13,039 bases of DNA from DASYYE01 sp035946955 (GTDB lineage Bacteria > Actinomycetota > Actinomycetes > Streptosporangiales > Streptosporangiaceae): positions 1 through 13,039 of the forward strand of contig DASYYE010000427.1 of the NCBI GenBank assembly GCA_035946955.1, in the 5' to 3' direction. The position numbers were made by a program, and so were the translations under genes. A model generated the notes under the pieces. It ran no database searches, was not told the DNA's origin, and saw only the letters and a program-made list of their open reading frames with translations. Positions 6,870-12,296 of this stretch are shown piece by piece. Within the stretch, counting starts at the first letter, position 1. Every line of letters starts with the position of its first letter.

Positions 6870-7136
6870 ATGATCGATCGGCAGCCTGACCGGATGGTCC
6901 GGATAGTACTTGACTTCTGGGAAGGCGTCGCGCGGCACTTGGTAGACACCGAGGCCCCAGGGCTTGAAGGACGCATCTCTTACGACCCAGAAGCTGGCAT
7001 GTTCTGTGCATATGGTGAAGACCGCGCCGCACTTGAGGAGTTGGCTGCCCGGATTGGAGACGTCGCGGAAGACAGTGACCGGATGCGGCAGCTCATCATG
7101 TCGGCCGAGGCCACCGGGTTCGAATTCGACGACTGA
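6870..7136 (+). pseudogene. Imm51-like immunity protein, probable C-terminal fragment
   Basis: From the ATG at 6870, 88 residues. The stretch FWEGVARHLVDTEAPGLEGR, then SYDPEAGMFCAYGEDRAALEEL and a final AEATGFEFDD, resembles the C-terminal two-thirds of Imm51-type proteins, immunity proteins of polymorphic toxin systems. In that family an N-terminal beta-rich region of perhaps 50-60 residues precedes the WEGVA helix. Here only about 16 unrelated residues precede it, and no ribosome binding site is seen. I therefore read it as 5'-truncated, although a short functional version cannot be excluded. No toxin gene is adjacent. It converges with the SDR gene 88 bp away. The family call rests on remembered pattern, not on a search. 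Confidence 0.45.
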
Positions 7137-7224
7137 CCTTATGGACGAGGACTCTCTGTCACAGGTTCCTGAAGCGCCCATGACGGCGTGTCTGGCGCGA
7201 TGCTGGCGCGTTTCGCTGACGTGC

Positions 7225-8010
7225 CTAGCCGAAGCGGCGGGCACTGGGGTAGATCTGGGCCCCGTCCACAGGAACGTTGGCGCCGGTGACCCATGACGCC
7301 CGTTCCGACAGCAGGAACGTCACGACATCGGCGACCTCTTCTGGGCTGCCGAGCCGGCCCTGCGGGAAGTCCCTGGCCAGCCAGGCGCTAAAGGCCTCAG
7401 GATGGTCGCGCCGGAAGTTATCCCAGCCACCGTCAGGGAACATGATCGACCCAGGGCTGACGGCGTTGACCCGGATGCCCAGCGGTGCGAGTTCCTGGGC
7501 GGCGGTCGCCGCGAGGTGGATCTCCGCTGCCTTGGCGGCGGCGTAGGCGGTGCGTGGGGCCGGGCGCATCCCGGTGACCGAGGAGATGATGACAACCGCG
7601 CCGCCGCCCGATGCCCGCAGGTGCGGCAGTCCGGCCCGGATGAGTTCCGCCGCGTGCCCGGCGTTCAGCGCGAACGTTGCGTTGAAGTCGCCGGGCTCGG
7701 CGCTGGTGAGGTTGCCGCCTCCGACGGTGCCGCCCGCGTTGGCGATCAGGTGGTCGAGCCCGCCGAGTTCGGCCGCGACATGATCGACGGCGCGTTCCAG
7801 TGCCTCAGTGGCCGTGACGTCAGCTGACACGGTGACGACGCTCACCTTGAGCGGCGCTAGCCTCTCAGCCGCCTCCGTCAGTCCTGATTCGTCGCGGGCG
7901 ACCAGCCCGACCGCGGCGCCTTCCGCCGCGAGGGCCTGTGCGATGGCGAAGCCAATGCCCTTGCTGCCCCCAGTGATAAGCGCGCGCTTGCCGCGTAGCC
8001 GGAGATCCAT
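7225..8010 (-). CDS. SDR-family NAD(P)-dependent oxidoreductase
   Basis: A 261-residue classical short-chain dehydrogenase/reductase with a Rossmann fold, predicted cytosolic. Visible motifs: nucleotide-binding TGGSKGIG at 13-20, NAG at 91-93, Asn116, catalytic Ser143 (in IISSVTG), Tyr156 and Lys160 in YAAAK, and PG at 186-187. The residue after strand beta-2 is Arg39 in VARD, which slightly favours NADPH. All four catalytic residues are present, so it should be active; the substrate is unknown. The ATG at 8010 starts the family N-terminus (MDLRLRGKRALITGG). The upstream in-frame extension has no homology, and the Shine-Dalgarno is weak. A 24-bp inverted repeat is centred about 48 bp upstream and may be its operator. 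Confidence 0.92.
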   Translation of the reverse strand: MDLRLRGKRALITGGSKGIGFAIAQALAAEGAAVGLVARDESGLTEAAERLAPLKVSVVTVSADVTATEALERAVDHVAAELGGLDHLIANAGGTVGGGNLTSAEPGDFNATFALNAGHAAELIRAGLPHLRASGGGAVVIISSVTGMRPAPRTAYAAAKAAEIHLAATAAQELAPLGIRVNAVSPGSIMFPDGGWDNFRRDHPEAFSAWLARDFPQGRLGSPEEVADVVTFLLSERASWVTGANVPVDGAQIYPSARRFG

Positions 8011-8046
8011 GGCAAGTGATCTTAACGACCTTGAAACTGTCCCGGA

Positions 8047-8070
8047 CTTTCCGGACATGGATCCGGAAAG
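8047..8070. promoter_or_regulatory. Inverted repeat upstream of SDR gene
   Basis: CTTTCCGGA at 8047-8055 and TCCGGAAAG at 8062-8070 are perfect 9-bp inverted arms around a 6-bp centre (CATGGA). The site lies about 37-60 bp upstream of the SDR start, where a promoter would be. It could be a dimeric-regulator operator. No regulator is adjacent. Confidence 0.4.
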
Positions 8071-8484
8071 CCACCCCGAGCACCCACACACTGACCCCAC
8101 GTCTGGCAGTCGTCCCGAAAGGCCGACTAGGACGCACGTGCCGGTTGCGTGCCGATCGAGCGGGACAGCTGGACACCTTGGTCCCGGTTCCTCGGCGACA
8201 GGTCGTCATCGTTTCTAGATTTACTCTCGCGCTGGCTGGTGTGCGGCCAAGTACAGGTATGAGCTACCAGCCTGTCCGGGTACACCGGCCAGTGCGCCCA
8301 CACCGGGGGCCGCTGGCCGCCTGTCTGTCAAGGTCATGCCCGCGCCGGGAGACACGAATGTCCCCGCTTGCAGCAGAGTAGACGCGCTAGCCAGGATCCG
8401 CGTCACCCTTGGGCTGTTGCGAATGTTCGCCGACCGTCTGGGCAGAGACTGGTCCGGTGGTGGGACTCCGCGCAAGGAGGTCGG
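8071..8484. other. Intergenic gap between SDR and lipoprotein genes
   Basis: No frame on either strand looks coding. The stretch separates two divergent genes and presumably carries their promoters, but no convincing -35/-10 pair is seen apart from the inverted repeat near the SDR gene and the strong ribosome binding site just before 8485. Confidence 0.4.
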
Positions 8485-9045
8485 ATGAGGTTCTTACGCC
8501 TTGCGGTCATCATTGCCGCTTGCCTGGTCTCTGGGGCATGCTCAGCCAGCCAGGCCTTGCCGGCGCCCGGTCCCTCGGCGTCACCGCTGGTGTCGCACGG
8601 CTGCGAGCACTTCAGCCGGCATCAGTATGAAGTCTGCTTTGCCTACCTGGTTAATGACTCCCTGCTTGCGCGGGTGCCGTACTACCAGGTGGGACGTCAG
8701 CCGGGGCTCGGGCCGCTCGCTCTCACCCGCCTCAAGAGCCGGTACTACGGTTCGGCCCGCCGCTCTCTCATCGACCAAGCGAAGGGCTGGCCACTCCAGG
8801 CCGACGTGTCGCTGCCCAGCATTCGGATAGTTGGCCCGGTCAGTGTGTCCGCGAAACTGGCCACTGCCACCCTCCATACGGTTGAAACGTGGCTTGTGCG
8901 TGCGGAGTCACGTGCGGGCAAGCCCGGAAGAGTGCTGTTTGCCGAGACGAACGCGCACCACACGGTCTCGCTCATCCGCACCCCTACCATGCTCTGCGCG
9001 TTTGGCCATTGCCTGCACAAATGGGTGGTGGTCCGGATTCGGTAG
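8485..9045 (+). CDS. Probable lipoprotein, unknown function
   Basis: A 186-residue secreted protein from the ATG at 8485, with an excellent ribosome binding site (AAGGAGG at 8474-8480, 4 nt away). The N-terminus MRFLRLAVIIAACLVSGACS is a signal peptide whose Cys19 in SGAC is a slightly non-canonical lipobox; a Ser/Pro/Ala-rich linker follows. The mature domain starts near HGCEHFSRHQYEVCFAYLV, with Cys40 and Cys51 eleven residues apart. Cys171 and Cys176 lie near the end (MLCAFGHCLHKWVVV). Both pairs could form disulfides on the outside. I recognise a general resemblance to uncharacterised actinobacterial exported proteins but no function. It ends 75 bp before the HTH gene. The inserted promoter suggests separate transcription. 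Confidence 0.75.
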   Translation: MRFLRLAVIIAACLVSGACSASQALPAPGPSASPLVSHGCEHFSRHQYEVCFAYLVNDSLLARVPYYQVGRQPGLGPLALTRLKSRYYGSARRSLIDQAKGWPLQADVSLPSIRIVGPVSVSAKLATATLHTVETWLVRAESRAGKPGRVLFAETNAHHTVSLIRTPTMLCAFGHCLHKWVVVRIR

Positions 9046-9071
9046 GGGTACGCGTTGACGGTCAGCCCTGC

Positions 9072-9117
9072 CGTCAAATCTTCTTGACGCCAACCGCGTC
9101 GTCAAACTAGCTTGACG
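9072..9117 (+). promoter_or_regulatory. Two CGTCAA-N6-TTGACG operator-like sites
   Basis: Two identical dyads, CGTCAA-N6-TTGACG, occupy 9072-9089 and 9100-9117, 28 bp apart centre to centre, with unrelated 6-bp centres (ATCTTC and ACTAGC). A further TTGACG half-site is at 9055-9060. They cover the predicted -35 and -10 of the HTH gene, so the HTH protein or a related factor binding here would repress it. The arms also double as the -35 hexamer. Confidence 0.65.
9084..9113 (+). promoter_or_regulatory. Promoter of HTH/Clp_N operon, probably leaderless
   Basis: -35 TTGACG at 9084-9089, an 18-bp spacer, and -10 TAGCTT (TANNNT) at 9108-9113. A start point 6-7 nt after the -10 falls on the A of the ATG at 9120. 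No Shine-Dalgarno precedes that ATG, which fits a leaderless mRNA. Confidence 0.55.
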
Positions 9118-9119
9118 AT

Positions 9120-9353
9120 ATGAGTGTCGAGCTGGCGGAGGCGAGACGGTTGGTCGAGACTGCCGCAGGCCCTGATCCCGAGGCCGGGTTCGCGGCGGTA
9201 GTGGCGCTGCGTGGGCTCGTCGAGGTGCTGGAGGAGCTGCAGGTCGATAACGCCCGGGCGCAGGGCTGGTCATGGCGGGATATCGCAGGGCGGCTGGGGG
9301 TCACCAAGCAGGCCGTTCACTACAAGCATGCGTTGCGTTTGCGGGGACGGTGA
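9120..9353 (+). CDS. Small helix-turn-helix DNA-binding protein
   Basis: A 77-residue protein. Residues 1-45 are an amphipathic helical region (LVEVLEELQVDNARAQG). Residues 49-70 form a helix-turn-helix: GWSWRDIAGRLGVTKQAVHYKH, with recognition helix around TKQAVHYK. The resemblance is to small HTH proteins found beside Clp_N genes in actinobacteria. The ATG at 9120 is the first codon after the operator array. Its TGA (9351-9353) overlaps a possible GTG start of the Clp_N gene (9350), so the two are probably translationally coupled. It likely represses its own promoter through the CGTCAA-N6-TTGACG sites; this autoregulation is inferred from position. It has no sensor domain, so the signal may come through the partner protein. 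Confidence 0.75.
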   Translation: MSVELAEARRLVETAAGPDPEAGFAAVVALRGLVEVLEELQVDNARAQGWSWRDIAGRLGVTKQAVHYKHALRLRGR

Positions 9354-9358
9354 GCGGC

Positions 9359-10018
9359 ATGTGGGATCGGCTGTCTGAACAGGCACGCGAGGTGATGAGG
9401 CTGGCCCTGGCAGAGTCCGAGCAGCTTGGCCACGGGTACGTCGGGGACGAACATGTGCTCCTGGGCTTGCTCCGGGACCAGGCCAGCCCGGCGGCCTCGC
9501 TGCTGCGGGGGCACGGCCTGGACCTTGCCAGCGCCCACGCTGAGCTGCAGCGGCTTTCGGCAGCCAGGCTGATGCCGTACTCGCGCGCCGATGATGCCGA
9601 CGCGCTGCGGGCCGTGGGGATCGATGTCGAGGCGGTGCGCCAGCAACTGGTCACCACGTTCGGCGAGCAGGCAGTCGGCGCCGCGATCTGGCGGGCCAGC
9701 CGGCGGCCGTGGTGGCGCGGCGGCGGTCGGCGCCGAACACCGCTGTGCGGCGCGCCGTTCTTCGCTAAGCGTGCCATGTACCTGGCTGGCTGCTACGCCG
9801 ATAGCCGAGAGGCGGCAGCCGTGACGCCCGAGCACCTGCTCCACGGCGTGCTACGGGATCTCGACGACCCGTACGGTGCTCAGCTGGGCCGGCGTGGACG
9901 CAAGCAACTGGCACAGCTCGGATGGACCATCGGACGGATCAATCCGGCGAGCGCGCTGCTGCACGCACACGACGTCGATACGAACCAGTTGCGGTCCGAA
10001 CTCGACCGCATCTCCTGA
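9359..10018 (+). CDS. Clp_N-repeat protein without AAA+ motor (ClpC N-domain-like)
   Basis: A 219-residue protein built from Clp_N-type helical repeats. The first, residues 1-66, contains LSEQAREVMRLALAESEQLGHGYVGDEHVLLGLLRD, close to the ClpC N-terminal repeat. A half-repeat-like segment follows (LRAVGIDVEAVRQQLVTTFGE, about 83-103). The second recognisable repeat, about 133-189, contains TPEHLLHGVLRD. Between them is a Trp/Arg/Gly-rich segment (RRPWWRGGGRRRT). There are no Walker motifs, so it cannot unfold proteins. In ClpC these repeats bind substrates, adaptors and cyclic-peptide antibiotics. Mycobacterial ClpC2 is a known stand-alone Clp_N protein that protects ClpC1 from such compounds. 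A decoy, adaptor or sensor role is inferred. An alternative GTG at 9350 (GTGA overlap with the HTH stop) adds three residues. Confidence 0.82.
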   Translation: MWDRLSEQAREVMRLALAESEQLGHGYVGDEHVLLGLLRDQASPAASLLRGHGLDLASAHAELQRLSAARLMPYSRADDADALRAVGIDVEAVRQQLVTTFGEQAVGAAIWRASRRPWWRGGGRRRTPLCGAPFFAKRAMYLAGCYADSREAAAVTPEHLLHGVLRDLDDPYGAQLGRRGRKQLAQLGWTIGRINPASALLHAHDVDTNQLRSELDRIS

Positions 10019-10074
10019 TCCCGTTCCGATACCCCGCCGACAACGCCAAGACCCTGGTATTGCCGTGTGTTTGG

Positions 10075-10593
10075 TCATTGCCGGTTTGGGGAGGCCTGCT
10101 TCCACGGCCGGGTCCGGGGCCGCCAGGCTGGGACGTTGCGCCGGTATTCCTCGTATTGCGTGCCGAACTGGCGGGCCAGAGTGGGTTCTTCGTACCAGTG
10201 GGCGAATGCGGCGGTGGTGGCCCAGACGACAGCGGCGTAGCCCAGCAGGACGGGCTGGCCCAGCGCGAGCGCCTGCCCGGTGATGGAGGCGACGACCGCC
10301 AGGTACATGGGGTTGCGGACACGGCGGTAGAGGCCGCTGACCACCAGGCGGCTGGTGGGGGCGATGGGAGCGGGGGTGCCGTGGCCCTCGGCCACGAAGC
10401 GCACGAATGCCTGGATCAGCACTACGGCCCCCAGGATGAGCATGGTCAGCCCTGCTATGCGTACTGGTGCCCAGTGGGTGAGCGGTCCGCGGACCCGCCA
10501 GTGGGTCAGCCACCAGGGGACCAGGCCTGCCACTACGCCAGGGGCGGTGGCGAAGAACAGTGCGCTTCCTGCGGCGGCTGTGGGTTTGCGCAT
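10075..10593 (-). CDS. Isoprenylcysteine carboxyl methyltransferase-like membrane protein
   Basis: A 172-residue integral membrane protein of the ICMT/PEMT-like family. Hydrophobic helices lie at about 8-28, 42-66 and 97-132. The family signature follows: LVVSGLYRRVRNPMYLAVV (RNPMY at 93-97), then EEPTLARQFGTQYEEYRRNV, with Glu135, Glu136 and Tyr150 in the cytosolic C-terminal part that binds SAM. In bacteria such proteins methylate various small or lipid-soluble acceptors; the target is unknown here. The ATG at 10593 has a GAGG-type ribosome binding site and lies 11 bp after the hydrolase stop, so the two form an operon. Regulation is then through the TetR operators upstream of the hydrolase. 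The 56 bp to the converging Clp_N gene contains no obvious terminator. Confidence 0.85.
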   Translation of the reverse strand: MRKPTAAAGSALFFATAPGVVAGLVPWWLTHWRVRGPLTHWAPVRIAGLTMLILGAVVLIQAFVRFVAEGHGTPAPIAPTSRLVVSGLYRRVRNPMYLAVVASITGQALALGQPVLLGYAAVVWATTAAFAHWYEEPTLARQFGTQYEEYRRNVPAWRPRTRPWKQASPNRQ

Positions 10594-10604
10594 GCTCGCC
10601 TCGC

Positions 10605-11453
10605 TCAAGCTGCCTGCTGGTGCCCAGCGCGCCGCGCCAGTCCAGCGATGAGGTGGGCTGTGCGCTCTGGCTGGTCCAGCATGACCCACGTGCGGCTGTC
10701 AGGGATGACTTCGAGCTGCGAGCTGGGGAGGATGGCAGCTAGTTGGCGGGCGTGCTGGAGGGGGAAGAACTTGTCGTCGGCGGCCCAGGCCAGCAGCGCG
10801 GGCTTGGTGAAGGCGGCCAGTTCGGTGGCGGTCTGGTTCATGAACTCGTCGTTGCCTAGCGCTGCGGTGAGCCGCCGCAGGTCGCGCCGGACGCCCTTGC
10901 TGGCGAAGTAGGCGTTGACCCACTGGTCGATGAGGTCGTGCGGGAGGCTGCCGTGGGTCAGCCAGCCGTAGGCGGTGGGCAGGGAACGAGCTGGCCTGGC
11001 CTTGAGCATGGTGAGCAGCGGGGTGAGCGCACCCATGCGTGCCGCGGTGATGAGCGGGCGGAACGGCTTGGGCGGGAAGTTGTCGAAAGCGTCACCGGTG
11101 GCGAGCACGAGGCCGCCGAGCCGCCCGCCGTGGTGCGCCGCGGCCACCTGGGCGATGGCCGCTCCGCTGTCGTTGCCGACCAGGGTGACATCGCGAAGGT
11201 CCAGTGCGTCGAGGAAGTCGGCGACGAGGCCGCCGAGCCCGGCTGCCGTCAGGTCGGCGTCAGGCTTCATCGGGGCTGGGTGCGCGCCGAATGGCAACTC
11301 GGGGACCAGGCAGCGGAACTCGCCTTGGAGCCGGTGAACGACCGGATCCCACAAGTGGGCGCCCATGAGGTAGCCGTGAAGGAACACGACCGGTGCCCCG
11401 GTGCCAGATTCCAGGTAGTGCAGGGTGCCGTGGGACAGTTCTGTGTGCGGCAT
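10605..11453 (-). CDS. Alpha/beta hydrolase with Asp nucleophile
   Basis: A 282-residue alpha/beta-hydrolase-fold enzyme. The oxyanion region is VVFLHGYLMGAHLW at 22-35. The nucleophile elbow is GNDSG at 93-97, with Asp95 as nucleophile, as in haloalkane dehalogenases and epoxide hydrolases rather than Ser esterases. A cap region of about 125-200 follows. The acid is probably Asp227 in WAADDKFF. Where the base histidine is expected, the sequence reads PDSRTWVMLDQPE (251-263) with no His, so either chemistry or base differs from the textbook triad. The ATG at 11453 has GGGAG a few bases upstream. Earlier in-frame ATGs lie within the operator. It is first in an operon with the ICMT-like gene and divergent from tetR. 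TANNNT (TATGTT, + 11478-11483) is a plausible -10 overlapping the left operator. The physiological substrate is unknown. Confidence 0.85.
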   Translation of the reverse strand: MPHTELSHGTLHYLESGTGAPVVFLHGYLMGAHLWDPVVHRLQGEFRCLVPELPFGAHPAPMKPDADLTAAGLGGLVADFLDALDLRDVTLVGNDSGAAIAQVAAAHHGGRLGGLVLATGDAFDNFPPKPFRPLITAARMGALTPLLTMLKARPARSLPTAYGWLTHGSLPHDLIDQWVNAYFASKGVRRDLRRLTAALGNDEFMNQTATELAAFTKPALLAWAADDKFFPLQHARQLAAILPSSQLEVIPDSRTWVMLDQPERTAHLIAGLARRAGHQQAA

Positions 11454-11479
11454 GGTTTCTCCCAGAGTCCCAGTAATAA

Positions 11480-11524
11480 CATACATGCAGTCTGTATGAG
11501 ACTTACATACAGACTGCATGTATG
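11480..11524. promoter_or_regulatory. Nested inverted repeat: two 19-bp TetR-type operators
   Basis: Left arm CATACATGCAGTCTGTATG (11480-11498) and right arm CATACAGACTGCATGTATG (11506-11524) are perfect reverse complements around a 7-bp centre. Each arm is itself a dyad, CATACA/N7/TGTATG, so the array is best read as two operators 26 bp apart. It fills the space between hydrolase and tetR, overlapping the likely hydrolase -10 and the upstream tetR ATG. Confidence 0.8.
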
Positions 11525-11542
11525 GCAAGAGGTGACAGGCAT

Positions 11543-12139
11543 ATGACGGGCACCAAACAGGATCTGCGCTCCCAGGCCACCCGCGGACTGCTGGTGACTG
11601 CCGCGCGCGGGCTGTTCGGCGCGCGCGGCTATGCCGACGTAGGCACCGAGGAGATCGTGCGGGCAGCCGGGGTCACCCGCGGGGCCCTCTACCACCACTT
11701 TCGCGACAAGGCCGGCCTGTTCGCCGCCGTGGCCGAGCAGGTCGAGGCCGAGACCGCCGAATACATCGTCGGCGCGGTGGCCGCCGAGACCGACTCGGTG
11801 AGAGCGCTCCGGCTCGGCGTGCAACTCTTCCTCGACGCCTGCGCCGACCCCGAGGTGGAGCGGATCATCCTGCTCGACGCCCCGGCCGTCCTCGGCTGGC
11901 AGGCGTGGCGAGACCTGGCCAGCCGGTACGGCCTGGGCCTGGTCCAGCTCGCGCTGCAATCAGCGATGGACGCCGGCGCGATCACCACGCAACCCGTCGC
12001 CCCGCTCGCCCACGCCCTCATCGGCGCCCTAGACGAGTGCGCGCTCTACATAGCCGGGGCCGAGAACCCCACAGCGGCACGGGAAGAATGCACCGCAGTC
12101 CTTGACCAGATACTGCGCAGCATGACACCCACACCCTGA
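11543..12139 (+). CDS. TetR-family transcriptional repressor
   Basis: A 198-residue TetR/AcrR regulator. The N-terminal DNA-binding domain (about 9-56) contains RSQATRGLLVTAARGLFGARGYADV, then GTEEIVRAAGVTRGALYHHFRDKAGLF, with the recognition helix around TRGALYHHF. The C-terminal ligand domain, about 60-198, is all-helical and ends near ILRSMTPTP. The ATG at 11543 is preferred over the one at 11522: the latter lies within the right operator arm, while a weak AGAGGTG lies before 11543. It is divergent from the hydrolase/ICMT operon and almost certainly controls both directions through the paired dyads; its ligand may be a substrate or product of the hydrolase. That link is inferred from arrangement alone. 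Confidence 0.92.
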   Translation: MTGTKQDLRSQATRGLLVTAARGLFGARGYADVGTEEIVRAAGVTRGALYHHFRDKAGLFAAVAEQVEAETAEYIVGAVAAETDSVRALRLGVQLFLDACADPEVERIILLDAPAVLGWQAWRDLASRYGLGLVQLALQSAMDAGAITTQPVAPLAHALIGALDECALYIAGAENPTAAREECTAVLDQILRSMTPTP

Positions 12140-12296
12140 CCACCCACCGACATGCCGCAGAGCGTGACCGGCACACCGACAGCCCCCGTCGTGGCCGTCA
12201 GGCAGAGCCGCAGCATGGCTATAACTGTTGAAGAGCTGGCTGACGTACACACCGGCGGTTTGAGCACGGTCACGCTTCCTGAGCCAGCGATGACCG

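Noticed and set aside
10019..10074. Bidirectional terminator between converging Clp_N and ICMT-like genes
   Set aside because: No inverted repeat of useful length could be found by eye in these 56 bp.
9922..10911. 329-codon open frame on the + strand
   Set aside because: It runs antisense to the ICMT-like and hydrolase genes and overlaps the Clp_N gene end. It is Gly/Ala/Arg-rich with no motif, so I treat it as a shadow.
12140..12296. Short + strand frame after tetR (from 12152 to 12334)
   Set aside because: Only 60 codons, no ribosome binding site, overlaps the 3' end of the esterase-ABM gene, and shows no recognisable features.
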